From positions 1 through 60,554 of the forward strand of contig JAHWGJ010000008.1 of the NCBI GenBank assembly GCA_020054475.1: a DNA stretch of 60,554 nt, written 5' to 3'. The DNA comes from Thermoplasmata archaeon. GTDB taxonomy: Archaea > Thermoplasmatota > E2 > DHVEG-1. The first letter of the stretch is position 1. Each line of letters opens with the position of its first letter. Below are positions 38,171 to 47,384 of this stretch, in pieces. A program made the translations under genes and the position numbers. The notes beneath the pieces were generated by a model. It was not told the origin of the DNA. It searched no databases and saw only the letters and a list, made by a program, of their open reading frames with translations.

Positions 38171-38627
38171 TTTAAGAAATCAACGAAGAATGGCTGCATC
38201 ACTAATTAAATGTGGAGCAAACAGAATCTGGATGGATCAAGATAGAATTGATGAGATAGCAAAAGCAGTAACCAAAGAGGACATTAGAGTTTTGATAAAA
38301 GGTAAAGCCATTAGAAGTAAACAAGAGAAAGGTATATCACATGGCCGAAAGAAATACATAGCTTTACAAAAAAGTAAAGGTCGTAGAAAAAATCATGGTT
38401 CTAGGAAAGGTGCAAAATATGCACGATTTCCAAGAAAAAGAAGGTGGATATTAATAATTAGACCGATTAGATCATATCTTAAAAATCTTAGAGAAAATCA
38501 GAAAATAAATAGCAAAATTTATCGTACATATTATTTGAAATCAAAAGGGGGAGAATTTAGAAATAAAAAACATTTAAAAACTCATTTAATTTCTGATGGA
38601 ATCATAAAAGAGGAGAATAACCAATGA
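38163..38627 (+). CDS. rpl19e: Large ribosomal subunit protein L19e (eL19)
   Basis: The 154-aa protein has LRNQRRMAASLIKCGANRIW, KGISHGRKKYIALQKSKGRR and HGSRKGAKYARFPRKR, as in archaeal L19e. It overlaps rpl32e by 8 bases and rpl18 by 4. It contributes to intersubunit contacts. Confidence 0.96.
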   Translation: MTDLRNQRRMAASLIKCGANRIWMDQDRIDEIAKAVTKEDIRVLIKGKAIRSKQEKGISHGRKKYIALQKSKGRRKNHGSRKGAKYARFPRKRRWILIIRPIRSYLKNLRENQKINSKIYRTYYLKSKGGEFRNKKHLKTHLISDGIIKEENNQ

Positions 38628-39127
38628 AACAAGGACCACGATATTATATAAAACAAAGAAGAAGAAGAGAAGGAATTACAGATTACAGGAAAAGATTAAA
38701 ATTATTGAAATCAAGAAAAATTAGAATTGTAGTAAGAAACTCTATTAAAAACATTCGAGTGCAATTCATAGAATATGAAGTATCAGGAGATAAAATCCTT
38801 TCTTCAGCAATATCAAATGAACTAATAAAAGATTATACTTGGAAATATTCAACCTCTACTATTTCTGCAGCATATTTAACTGGTTTTTTAGCTGCAAAGA
38901 GGGCCTTAGATAAAGGAATTAAAGAGGGTGTATTAGATATAGGTAGAACAAAACCAGCTAAAGGTTCAAAAATTTTTGCTGCTCTTAAAGGAGTTTTAGA
39001 TGCTGGTATTAAATGCCCTTGCAATAATGACAAATTGCCAGAAGAAAAAAGAATTATGGGGCATCATCTTGATAAAAAAATTGAAACAGAAGTAAATAAT
39101 ATTATAAATAAGATAACTGGTGATTAA
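38624..39127 (+). CDS. rpl18: Large ribosomal subunit protein L18 (uL18)
   Basis: The 167-aa protein binds 5S rRNA with L5. [40 protein letters not shown] and [16 protein letters not shown] match archaeal L18. It overlaps rpl19e by 4 bases; rps5 starts 3 bases after. Confidence 0.96.
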   Translation: MKQGPRYYIKQRRRREGITDYRKRLKLLKSRKIRIVVRNSIKNIRVQFIEYEVSGDKILSSAISNELIKDYTWKYSTSTISAAYLTGFLAAKRALDKGIKEGVLDIGRTKPAKGSKIFAALKGVLDAGIKCPCNNDKLPEEKRIMGHHLDKKIETEVNNIINKITGD

Positions 39128-39129
39128 TA

Positions 39130-39870
39130 ATGGCAAAAAGGAATCAAAGGCAACGAAGACCATCAATACCTAAGGATAAGGATTCAATTGATTGGGATCC
39201 AAAAACACGCCTTGGAAAAATTATTAGAAGTGGAAAAATTACTAATATGAAAGATGCTTTGGACTCTGGATTACCTTTAAGAGAGCCTGAAGTAGTCGAC
39301 ATATTATTACCAGATATTGAGGATGAAGTAATTGACGTAAATATGGTCCAGAGGATGACAGATTCAGGTCGAAGAGTAAGATTTGTAATAACTGTAGCTG
39401 TAGGTAATAATGACGGATATGTTGGTTTGGGTCAAGCAAAAGGAAAAGAAGTGGGTACTAGTATTAGAAAAGCAATAGAAAATGCAAAGTTAAATATCAT
39501 AGAAATTAGAAGAGGTTGCGGATCATGGGAATGCGGATGTGGAAAACCCCATACTGTTCCATTTTCTATTAAAGGAAAAAGTGGTTCCGTTGAAATAGTA
39601 TTTAAACCTGCCCCTCAAGGGATTGGACTTGCAACTGGAGAGGTTGCTAAAAAAATTCTTAAGTTAGCTGGTATAAAAGATTGTTGGGCATTTACGAGTG
39701 GTAAAACAAAAACAACAGTGAATTACGCTAAAGCTGTATATGATGCACTTCAAAAAAATACTCAAATGAGGGTAATGAATAACGAAATTCGAAATATTGG
39801 TATTTTATCTGGAAGTGAAGAATTATCATCAAAGAATCCTCAAGCAACAACAAAAAAGGAGGATAATTAA
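39130..39870 (+). CDS. rps5: Small ribosomal subunit protein S5 (uS5)
   Basis: The 246-aa protein has the double-stranded RNA-binding part ([20 protein letters not shown]) and [20 protein letters not shown], typical of archaeal S5. The final 20 residues are a small polar extension. S5 lies at the mRNA entry and affects accuracy. Confidence 0.96.
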   Translation: MAKRNQRQRRPSIPKDKDSIDWDPKTRLGKIIRSGKITNMKDALDSGLPLREPEVVDILLPDIEDEVIDVNMVQRMTDSGRRVRFVITVAVGNNDGYVGLGQAKGKEVGTSIRKAIENAKLNIIEIRRGCGSWECGCGKPHTVPFSIKGKSGSVEIVFKPAPQGIGLATGEVAKKILKLAGIKDCWAFTSGKTKTTVNYAKAVYDALQKNTQMRVMNNEIRNIGILSGSEELSSKNPQATTKKEDN

Positions 39871-39871
39871 A

Positions 39872-40336
39872 ATGGTATTTGCAGTAATTAGAGTGAGAGG
39901 TACAGTCAACATTAAACCAGATATTAAACTTACATTAAAATTATTACGATTAAATAGAGTTAATCACTGTGTTTTAATTGAAGAAAATAATGTAATGAAA
40001 GGTATGTTGCAAGTAATTAAGGATTATGTCACATGGGGAGAAATTGAAAAAGAAAAATTATTAAAATTAATAACATCTAGAGGAAAACTCAAGGGAGATA
40101 AAATAATAACAGATGGATATATAAAATCAGCAACTTCCTTTGACAATATCAATAAACTCTCCGAATCGATATATAACAATAAGCTCAACTACAAGGACAT
40201 TCCTGATATAAAACCATTATTTAGATTGAATCCACCAAAAAATGGTTATGAAGGTATAAAAAGATCATTTAAAAATAAAGGTGCTTTAGGTTACAGAGGA
40301 AAGGATATAAATAAATTAATTGAGAGAATGATATAA
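39872..40336 (+). CDS. rpl30: Large ribosomal subunit protein L30 (uL30), archaeal long form
   Basis: The 154-aa product begins VFAVIRVRGTVNIKPDIKLT and has NHCVLIEENNVMKGMLQVIK and RLNPPKNGYEGIKRSFKNKG, the archaeal/eukaryotic L30/L7 form. The ATG at 39872 follows AAGGAGGATAATTAA. It is the last r-protein of this run: L15 and secY, expected next in many archaea, are missing. Confidence 0.95.
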   Translation: MVFAVIRVRGTVNIKPDIKLTLKLLRLNRVNHCVLIEENNVMKGMLQVIKDYVTWGEIEKEKLLKLITSRGKLKGDKIITDGYIKSATSFDNINKLSESIYNNKLNYKDIPDIKPLFRLNPPKNGYEGIKRSFKNKGALGYRGKDINKLIERMI

Positions 40337-40359
40337 ATATCATTATAAATCAATAATTT

Positions 40360-40370
40360 TTTATATATAT
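40360..40370 (+). promoter_or_regulatory. TATA-like box before the small gene, rpoK and rps2
   Basis: TTTATATATAT is centred about 35 bases before the ATG at 40400 and directly follows a T-run at 40355-40361 that may end the r-protein transcript. It suggests the next genes form a new unit. Confidence 0.45.
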
Positions 40371-40399
40371 TATATTTAATATGGGATAGAGGGCATAAT

Positions 40400-40603
40400 A
40401 TGGAGGAAACATTATATGATATTGAAATCCATAAAGGTGATGGAAAATATGTTGGAAAATTATTTTCTGACTCAGATGGAATCAAAGAATTCAGAAATGA
40501 AAGATTGGATAAATTACTAAGAGATCTTTCAATAGACATGCAATTAGCATTAGAGGAATTTTCTAATCGTTCAAGTGAATTTATGGAATCCCGCGTGGAT
40601 TAA
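40400..40603 (+). CDS. Small protein of unknown function, paralogue of the 52-aa protein at 49372-49530
   Basis: The 67-aa acidic protein has a beta-type start (YDIEIHKGDGKYVGKLF) and a helical end (LDKLLRDLSIDMQLALEEF). Its IEI-K-V-DG-KEFR-L-ID-Q-L-E pattern lines up with the 52-aa protein encoded at 49372-49530, which points to a small protein family. It stands between rpl30 and rpoK with its own TATA-like box. No function is known to me. Confidence 0.65.
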   Translation: MEETLYDIEIHKGDGKYVGKLFSDSDGIKEFRNERLDKLLRDLSIDMQLALEEFSNRSSEFMESRVD

Positions 40604-40677
40604 TTAAATTTTAAGGGTAATCTTTTTAAATGTAACCAACATTTGGTGGTTCTATTATATATCTAAGGAGGATAAAT

Positions 40678-40863
40678 TTGAAATATACTCGATTTGAAAA
40701 AGCGCGAATAATTGGTGCAAGAGCTTTACAAATATCAATGGGAGCTCCTTCATTGATTAAAATTCCAAAAGATATTATTTTTCCAATTGATATTGCCATG
40801 CTTGAATTTAAAGAGGACGCAATACCAATAACAGTTAAAAGAGTCGAGACAGAATATGTTTAA
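40678..40863 (+). CDS. rpoK: DNA-directed RNA polymerase subunit K (Rpb6/omega homologue)
   Basis: The 61-aa product has [20 protein letters not shown] and [20 protein letters not shown], the RpoK/Rpb6 core that supports polymerase assembly. It starts with TTG, and AAGGAGGAT lies 6 bases before, which fixes the start. It is followed by rps2 at 12 bases, an order common in archaea. Confidence 0.94.
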   Translation: MKYTRFEKARIIGARALQISMGAPSLIKIPKDIIFPIDIAMLEFKEDAIPITVKRVETEYV

Positions 40864-40875
40864 GGAGCGGAAAAA

Positions 40876-41508
40876 ATGACAAAAGATTTACAAAAAGAAA
40901 GCGAAAAAAAATCTGAAGAAATGATGATATCAGACGAAATATATATGACCTCTGGTGTTCATATCGGAACAAGACAAAAAACTGCAGATATGAAGGAATA
41001 TATCTACAAAGTTCGAAATGATGGACTTTATATAATAGATATTAACAAGACAGATAAAAAAATTAATATTGCTTCAAAATTCATCTCAAAATTTGATCCT
41101 GAAAATATTCTTGTTGTATCTGTCCGTCAATATGGACAAAAACCTATAAGAAAATTGTCCGAATATACAGGAATTAAAGTATTGGACGGACGTTTTAGAC
41201 CCGGAACTTTAACAAATCCTAGTGCAAAAGGGTTTATTGAGCCAGAATTATTAATTGTAACCGATCCTTTAGCTGATTCTCAAGCTTTAGATGAAGCAAG
41301 AAATATTGGAATTCCTGTTGTAGGATTATGCGATACTAATAATGAATTAAAGTATATCGACATTGCAATTCCAACAAATAATAAAGGAAGAAGAGCTCTT
41401 GCCCTTGTATATTGGCTTCTATCTAGAGCAATATTAAAAGAGAAAGGAAAAATTAAATCATATGAGAATTTTAAACCAAAAGTTGAAGATTTTGAAGCCG
41501 AAATATAA
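40876..41508 (+). CDS. rps2: Small ribosomal subunit protein S2 (uS2)
   Basis: The 210-aa protein has [25 protein letters not shown]-like [33 protein letters not shown] and [20 protein letters not shown], standard for archaeal S2. TAAGGAGCGG precedes the ATG. The first 15 residues are a polar addition. Confidence 0.96.
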   Translation: MTKDLQKESEKKSEEMMISDEIYMTSGVHIGTRQKTADMKEYIYKVRNDGLYIIDINKTDKKINIASKFISKFDPENILVVSVRQYGQKPIRKLSEYTGIKVLDGRFRPGTLTNPSAKGFIEPELLIVTDPLADSQALDEARNIGIPVVGLCDTNNELKYIDIAIPTNNKGRRALALVYWLLSRAILKEKGKIKSYENFKPKVEDFEAEI

Positions 41509-41551
41509 AAATTTATAATGTTTTTAATTATTATCATTGAAGGAAAGCAAA

Positions 41552-42712
41552 TTGCATGAGAAGATTAATGACAGGATAATTTTGGTAGGCACTGCCCATA
41601 TTTCTAAAGATAGCATAATTGAAGTAAAAGAAGCAATTGAAAAATATAAGCCAGACATTGTTGCTGTTGAACTTTGTAAGAGGCGGCATGAGAGTATCAT
41701 AAATAAAGATAAGTGGGAAAATACCCCCATTACTTCTCTACTAAAATCAAATAATGCATATTTCATGCTTGCTCAAACTTTTTTATCATCTATCCAAAGA
41801 AGATTAGGGAAAGACCAGGGAGTTGAGCCTGGTTCTGAAATGATTGCAGCTATAAACGAAGCAAAGAAAAATAATTTAAAAATTGCATTAGTTGATAGAG
41901 ATATATCAATAACATTAAAAAGAGCCTGGAAAAAAATGGGCTTTATTGAAAAAATTAGACTTACTTGGGAATTTTTAAAGGCTATAGTTGGTTATGAGGA
42001 GGAAGATTTAGATCAAATTGATTTAAAAGAAATGATGAATCAAGATATAATCTCTACAATGATGGAGGAATTTGGTGAAATTGCCCCAAGTGTTTCTGAA
42101 GTACTTATTCATGAAAGAGATAAATACATAGCAAAAAAAATACTTAATGAAAGTAAAAATGGAAAAGTTGTTGCGATTGTTGGTGCAGGTCATCTTAAAG
42201 GTATTAAAGAGTATCTTAAAAAAAATATGTTGGATATTGATTTAAAGAAATTAGATTATGTTCCAAAAAAACGTTTTAGTATTATTAAATCGATTGGTTA
42301 TATTATTCCAATTGGTTTTGCTTTATTAATAATATATGCATTTTATTTTAAAGGAATAGATTTAGCTTTAGAGATGTTTATATATTGGTTTATAATCAAT
42401 GGAGTTTTCTCAGCTATAGGTACTGCAATAGCTAGAGGCCATCCCTTATCAATTATAACCGCTTTTATTGCAGCCCCAATTACCTCATTAAATCCTGCTA
42501 TAGCTGCTGGTTGGGTAGCTGGATATGTAGAAGCAAAATTAAGGACGCCAGTTATAAAAGATTTTAAGGGATTAAGTAAAATTGATTCTCTTAAAGATTT
42601 CTGGAATAACAGAGTTATTCGATTACTGATGGTTGTTGCATTGGCAAATCTAGGAAGTATGATTGGTACAATTGTAGCTTTTCCTTATATAGCTAGTTTA
42701 TTAGCAGGTTAA
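41552..42712 (+). CDS. TraB/PrgY-family membrane protein
   Basis: The 386-aa product has the TraB/PrgY/GumN-type motifs: RIILVGTAHISKDSI near the start, KIALVDRDISITLKRAW, HERDKYIAKKI and VVAIVGAGHLKGI. About four membrane segments follow after residue 250. PrgY limits pheromone activity in enterococci, and TIKI relatives are metalloproteases; the archaeal role is unknown. TTG 41552 is chosen because AAGGAA precedes it by 7 bases; TTG 41537 is the alternative. Confidence 0.83.
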   Translation: MHEKINDRIILVGTAHISKDSIIEVKEAIEKYKPDIVAVELCKRRHESIINKDKWENTPITSLLKSNNAYFMLAQTFLSSIQRRLGKDQGVEPGSEMIAAINEAKKNNLKIALVDRDISITLKRAWKKMGFIEKIRLTWEFLKAIVGYEEEDLDQIDLKEMMNQDIISTMMEEFGEIAPSVSEVLIHERDKYIAKKILNESKNGKVVAIVGAGHLKGIKEYLKKNMLDIDLKKLDYVPKKRFSIIKSIGYIIPIGFALLIIYAFYFKGIDLALEMFIYWFIINGVFSAIGTAIARGHPLSIITAFIAAPITSLNPAIAAGWVAGYVEAKLRTPVIKDFKGLSKIDSLKDFWNNRVIRLLMVVALANLGSMIGTIVAFPYIASLLAG

Positions 42713-42766
42713 TCATCTAAAGTTTAAAAAAATTCATAAATGGAATATTAATTAAAAGATATTGAT

Positions 42767-43480
42767 ATGATTGAAGATAAAAAAAAATACAAATCTTTTC
42801 ATAATATCCCTCCAAGGGAGTATATGTATTTTCCTAAAGGAACTATCGAATTAGGAAAGACAGGGCAATTTAGTAGATTAGAAATTAAGCATTTATTAAT
42901 TTCTATAATCGTATTAACATTTGCATTTTCTTTTGCTCTAACTAAAAATAATATAATTCAAGCATATTCTTATGGATTTAATTTATATAATTTTATTCTA
43001 GGATTTGAAAAAGCATTTCTTGGAGTTGTAATAGCTTTTTTTTGTCATGAAATTTCGCATAAATTTGTTGCACAAAAATATCATCTATGGTCTGAGTATA
43101 GAATGTATTCAAAAGGTTTGATATTAGCAGCCTTACTTGGATTTTTTACTCCAATTGTTTTTGCTGCACCGGGGGCAGTTATGTTTAGGGGAAAAGTTAG
43201 ATTATTTGAAATGGGAAGAATCGCTTTAGCAGGACCATTAGCAAATATAATAATCTCGATTATTACATTTTATTTGTATATATTCGTATTTTTTGAATCA
43301 GCTACATTGAATATAATATTTGGATTTATTTGTCTTATAAATGCAGTCTTAGCAACATTTAATTTGATACCATTTAGATCTTTTGATGGTTATAAAATTT
43401 ATATTTGGAATGCAAATATTTGGATAATTTCTTTTTTATTTTCAATAATATTATTAATTAATATTATTACACGATTTTAA
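42767..43480 (+). CDS. Site-2-protease-like M50 membrane metallopeptidase
   Basis: The 237-aa protein has several membrane segments and the zinc motif HEISHKFVA (His94, Glu95, His98). The second M50 motif appears as NLIPFRSFDGYKI near residue 210, which provides the Asp ligand. Such proteases cleave substrates inside the membrane. No cytosolic CBS or PDZ domain is seen. It follows the TraB gene after 54 bases. Confidence 0.86.
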   Translation: MIEDKKKYKSFHNIPPREYMYFPKGTIELGKTGQFSRLEIKHLLISIIVLTFAFSFALTKNNIIQAYSYGFNLYNFILGFEKAFLGVVIAFFCHEISHKFVAQKYHLWSEYRMYSKGLILAALLGFFTPIVFAAPGAVMFRGKVRLFEMGRIALAGPLANIIISIITFYLYIFVFFESATLNIIFGFICLINAVLATFNLIPFRSFDGYKIYIWNANIWIISFLFSIILLINIITRF

Positions 43481-43502
43481 AGAAAAAATAAATATATTAA
43501 AT

Positions 43503-43955
43503 TTAGTTGCTAATTCGATTTAAAGAAATCATTGGTATTCCCAAAACATCATTAATGTAATAAATGGAAAGATGATTATTTGAATTTGTAAAAACATATG
43601 AATAGGTCAAAAAATCGCTATTTTGTTCAAATTTTAAATATATTAAATTATCTTTTAATTTAAATTCATGCCATTTAATTTTAGTTATTTGGTCAGTACT
43701 ACCATAAGGTACGCCTGATGTGGTATTTTTAATTGAATTATTTTCATAGAATTCCCATGTGCTATATGAATTGTCATCTAATGAATAAAAAAGATCATCC
43801 CATTTACCAATAAATAATGATATATCATTAATCAATAAATCATTATTTTCATCAATATCATCATTCTGATCATCTGTTAGAGTAATAAATATTATTATTG
43901 AAATAATTAATATTATAATTAAGATAATTGATATAATAACAAATTTTTTATTCAT
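43503..43955 (-). CDS. Membrane-anchored secreted protein, lipocalin-like domain suspected
   Basis: The 150-aa product has one N-terminal membrane segment (FVIISIILIIILIISIIIFI), an Asp/Asn-rich spacer and a beta-rich domain with FIGKWD, STWEFYENNSIK and SYVFTNSNNHLSIYYI. The GKW ... W.F ... LSIYY order recalls lipocalin-like or DUF5640 folds, but that is only a resemblance. It is next to two other exported proteins on the same strand. Confidence 0.65.
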   Translation of the reverse strand: MNKKFVIISIILIIILIISIIIFITLTDDQNDDIDENNDLLINDISLFIGKWDDLFYSLDDNSYSTWEFYENNSIKNTTSGVPYGSTDQITKIKWHEFKLKDNLIYLKFEQNSDFLTYSYVFTNSNNHLSIYYINDVLGIPMISLNRISN

Positions 43956-44015
43956 ATTCCATCCTCTAATATTTCAACCAAATAAGGAATTTAAGGATAA
44001 AAAGATAACTATTTT

Positions 44016-45596
44016 TTAAAGGTTAAAACTATCTTGTAGTTTTTTTTTCTGTTTTTTCTCTTCTTTTTTAACTTTTTTCATTACGTTTATTTTAGTTTTT
44101 TCATTTTTGTCTATATAGTTAGGTTTAGTAATATTTTTATCTTGAATATCTTTTTTTATAATATTTGGTTTTATTACTTTTTCTTCTTGTTTTTTTCCTT
44201 TGTTTTTATTTAAATTATCAATGAGTTGTTTAAATGTTATATTAATCTTTTTTGGCTTTATTTTTAATAATTCTATGGTTTTAGATTCGTTATGTTTTTC
44301 TGAATTTTCATCTTTTTGTTTCTTTATTTTATTTTTATTGGTTTTCTTTTCTTTCGGTTTTATTTTATTTTTGTTATTTGAATTTTTAAAGAAATTTTTT
44401 AATAAATCTGTATTTATTAATCCATTTGATTGATTTTTATTTTTTTGTTTTTTTTCTTTAATTTGTTTAGTCTGTTTATTTTTAATATGATTTTTATACC
44501 ATAATATTGATGATTGATATTCTTCTATCATCATATTTTTGATTTTGTTGTATTCTTTTTTATCTTTTTTTCTTAACTCCAGTAAATATTTTTCTTCACT
44601 GGGTATTTTCCATGGTTTATCCGGTTTTCCATAAACTTTTGTTCTTCTTTTATCAAGTATATAATAAAAGAATAGGTATAGAAAAACAATAATCAATATG
44701 ATTATAGCGATTGTTAACAAAAACATTTCTGAAATTAGGAAACCCTTTGATGTAATTGATATTGATGATGAGAATTTCTTGGTTGGTTCATAAACAGAGT
44801 ATGCACTTATGTTAAGTGATATCCGAGTACCTAAATCATATAAGTAAACATATGGTGTTAGAATCATTGCATTAATCTGTCCTGTTTCACCGGGTTTTAA
44901 GGTTATATGACCTGATACTAGTCCTAGAAAACCATTGCTTTCATTGCTTACTTCAAATGCAAAAGTATCTTCATAATTACCACGATTTTTCACTTCAATT
45001 GGAAAGTAAACAACAGAATCAGGTGGTACTTCTCTATGTTGTTGAAGTGCAGTAACTTCAGCTAGATGGTATTGTTTAACTGAAACTAATACATCAGAGG
45101 TAGCTGTCCCCATTATATTACTGCCTCCACTGTAAGCCGTATATTTTATTCTAACTGTTGCAGTATTAGCAGTTGTAGGTCTACTAACCTTAACATGAAG
45201 TTTCACATTAGCTTCCGAATCCCCCGTAAAATATGTAACCGAACTGGGTGATACCCATGCTTCCCATCCAAGAGGATTGCCTACTATTTCTGCCTCAAAA
45301 ACTACACTGTTATAACCAAGAAGATATATAATTGATCTAAATATAATTGGTAAATATATTTTTGCAAAGAAAAATCCTCTTTCACTCAACTTTGTCCAAT
45401 TGAAACCAGATTGTTTAAATCTTAAGTCAATAGTGGCTTCCTCACCAAATTCTAATAAAGGTAGATCTTCTAAAATTACTAATTCAGCTTCTAAAATAGG
45501 AGGATCATTATCATCAGCCTTTATTATTTCAACATTTGAATATATTAAGGGCAATATTATTATAAAAAAACAGATTATTGGTAATATATGTCTCAA
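44016..45596 (-). CDS. Exported NEW3/CARDB-like domain protein with Lys-rich cytoplasmic tail
   Basis: The 526-aa protein has a signal peptide (about 1-27), extracellular beta domains to residue 285 (VPPDSVVYFPIEVKNRGNYE and TLKPGETGQINAMI resemble NEW3/CARDB repeats), one membrane segment (287-313) and a basic tail (314-526). The tail is over 200 residues of Lys, Asn, Glu and Ile with little complexity. It could tether a surface domain to internal nucleic acid or membrane, but no function is known. It is 41 bases after a second exported protein gene. Confidence 0.75.
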   Translation of the reverse strand: MRHILPIICFFIIILPLIYSNVEIIKADDNDPPILEAELVILEDLPLLEFGEEATIDLRFKQSGFNWTKLSERGFFFAKIYLPIIFRSIIYLLGYNSVVFEAEIVGNPLGWEAWVSPSSVTYFTGDSEANVKLHVKVSRPTTANTATVRIKYTAYSGGSNIMGTATSDVLVSVKQYHLAEVTALQQHREVPPDSVVYFPIEVKNRGNYEDTFAFEVSNESNGFLGLVSGHITLKPGETGQINAMILTPYVYLYDLGTRISLNISAYSVYEPTKKFSSSISITSKGFLISEMFLLTIAIIILIIVFLYLFFYYILDKRRTKVYGKPDKPWKIPSEEKYLLELRKKDKKEYNKIKNMMIEEYQSSILWYKNHIKNKQTKQIKEKKQKNKNQSNGLINTDLLKNFFKNSNNKNKIKPKEKKTNKNKIKKQKDENSEKHNESKTIELLKIKPKKINITFKQLIDNLNKNKGKKQEEKVIKPNIIKKDIQDKNITKPNYIDKNEKTKINVMKKVKKEEKKQKKKLQDSFNL

Positions 45597-45637
45597 TGAT
45601 AGTGCCTCCTTAAATATTTTAGATATTTATCGAATAA

Positions 45638-46669
45638 TCATCTTTTTTTTGACATTTTATGTTTTCTAATGATTATAAAAATCAATATTCCAGATAGTAA
45701 GAATATAAATTCAAATCCTGGTACAGAAAATCCTCTTAGTTGAATAGCAAGGGTCAGATATATTGGTTCACCTTTTGTTAAATTTGCTGAAGCACCAGTG
45801 CCCGGTGATGAAAATTCTGGAGTTAATTCGATTTCCAATTGTACATTTTTATTATAATATCCTAAATTATGGGGTGGTAATGCTGTTAGAGACATTACTT
45901 TTTCATTTACTTCCCCATCCGCTAGAGACGGAATAATTGTTTGTGGATTTACTGAAATAACCCAATCTTCTGGTATATTTGTTATTCGGGCTCTTACTAA
46001 TGCTTCACCATTTCCATTGTTTGATATTCTTATATCCCAGTTAACAGGTTCACCGGGTGTTGTCTTTTTAATTGTTGCTCCCGGATCTGTAGAGATGAGA
46101 GGAACATAACCAGGGGTTATTGCAATTGGCAAGCTTACTTCAGGAGGTGCTTTGATATGTTTATCAGGACTATCTCCAGTTGCTTTAACTTGAAGTGTAT
46201 GAGGGAATAACGCTGTTGATTGTTTATTTACTGCAACCTGAAGTGTGACTTGACGTTCAAGTTCAGATCCTGTACCAAAAGCATTGAAAATAATATCAGG
46301 TGGTGCTATAGATGCAGTACACCAAGTAGGTATGTTTTCAATTTTTAGATGAACTGGTGCAAGAAAGACAAATTTAAAAAATCCAAAAAGTAAATTTTTT
46401 CCAAGACCAGTCCTAAAAATATCTGGAACAGTACTGATATAAGTTACCTTTATATCTACATTTCGAACTCCCCCTAATGGATGAATAGGAGTATTCAAAG
46501 CACTAGAATCAGCAAATTCTAGTGCTACAAGTGAATCATATTGCACAAGAGGATCTATAGCTGAAACTGTATTAGATTTTGGATTTATTATTGAAAATGA
46601 TGCAAATATGCTGAATAGTAAAATACTTATTATGAAGGATATTTTTAATGATCTAAATTTATATCTCAT
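45638..46669 (-). CDS. Exported beta-domain protein with PGF-CTERM-like anchor
   Basis: The 343-aa protein has a signal peptide (cut likely after NTVSA, residue 37), NEW3-like domains (GEPVNWDIRISNNGNGEALV, PEDWVISVNPQTIIPSL) and a C-terminal tripartite end: VPGFE (316-320), hydrophobic segment 321-335 and basic tail RKHKMSKKR. This resembles PGF-CTERM signals processed by archaeosortase A. It is probably a surface protein co-transcribed with the 526-aa gene downstream. Confidence 0.78.
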   Translation of the reverse strand: MRYKFRSLKISFIISILLFSIFASFSIINPKSNTVSAIDPLVQYDSLVALEFADSSALNTPIHPLGGVRNVDIKVTYISTVPDIFRTGLGKNLLFGFFKFVFLAPVHLKIENIPTWCTASIAPPDIIFNAFGTGSELERQVTLQVAVNKQSTALFPHTLQVKATGDSPDKHIKAPPEVSLPIAITPGYVPLISTDPGATIKKTTPGEPVNWDIRISNNGNGEALVRARITNIPEDWVISVNPQTIIPSLADGEVNEKVMSLTALPPHNLGYYNKNVQLEIELTPEFSSPGTGASANLTKGEPIYLTLAIQLRGFSVPGFEFIFLLSGILIFIIIRKHKMSKKR

Positions 46670-46923
46670 TTTTTGCCACCAATTATTAGATTATATATAA
46701 ATATAGTTGTATTCCAAACTATATAAGGATTATTGTCCAATTCTTTTCTCAAACATCATATTTATTTTAATATTATATTAATAATATTGTTTTTATAATA
46801 TAAATATTTTCCTTATTTATTTTATAGTCCATATTATTAACATATAAATTAAATTTTAAAAAATTAATAAACTTTCGAAGATTTAACTACCTTTAATTAT
46901 ATATTAATTATTAAGGATAAATA

Positions 46924-47259
46924 TTATTCAACAATATCTATTTCAGAATCATCTTTTTCGGTTTCTTCTTCTTTTTTCTTAGTAGTAACCCTTTCAGGAA
47001 AATGTGATAAAATAACAATATCCCCTATGGCATTAACCCACCTATAAGGAACCGCTACATCAACTGTACCTTCAACAATTGAAGGATTGGTATTAGTTAA
47101 AAGAAGACTACTAATACGTTTCTCATCCATATCAAAAAAAACATTTCCAACGTGACCAATATAAACTCCATCCCGACTATAGACAGGCAATTTTAAGAAT
47201 GATGTTACTACTTCCACCTCAACCTTTGTTTCTTTTTCCATCATATAATCAAAATACAT
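46924..47259 (-). CDS. PRC-barrel domain protein
   Basis: The 111-aa product has a PRC-barrel pattern: LPVYSRDGVYIGHVGNVFFD, KRISSLLLTN, VAVPYRWVNAIGDIVIL. PRC-barrels occur in RimM and photosynthetic reaction centre H subunits and as stand-alone archaeal proteins of uncertain role, some near cell-division genes. The C-terminal 25 residues are Glu/Lys-rich. An alternative start is at the MM five codons on. Confidence 0.8.
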   Translation of the reverse strand: MYFDYMMEKETKVEVEVVTSFLKLPVYSRDGVYIGHVGNVFFDMDEKRISSLLLTNTNPSIVEGTVDVAVPYRWVNAIGDIVILSHFPERVTTKKKEEETEKDDSEIDIVE

Positions 47260-47384
47260 TATCCTGTATTAAAATTTATTGGGATATCCTTTAAAGATCA
47301 ATAAAAAGAATCGACATAATATTTAACTTTTTGTATGATGGAAGAATAGAATATTTTTTTAATAAATAAATATTTTAGGCTTTA

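Noticed and set aside
39797-39871. Upstream extension of the rpl30 frame
   Set aside because: It lies inside rps5; the ATG at 39872 follows AAGGAGG and matches the L30 start.
40635-40647. ACCAA-CAT-TTGGT inverted repeat before rpoK
   Set aside because: Only five base pairs with a three-base loop; too short to support as an operator or terminator.
44200-44433. Plus-strand open frame opposite the Lys-rich tail of the exported protein
   Set aside because: Low-complexity Phe/Leu translation that is simply the complement of Lys/Asn codons.
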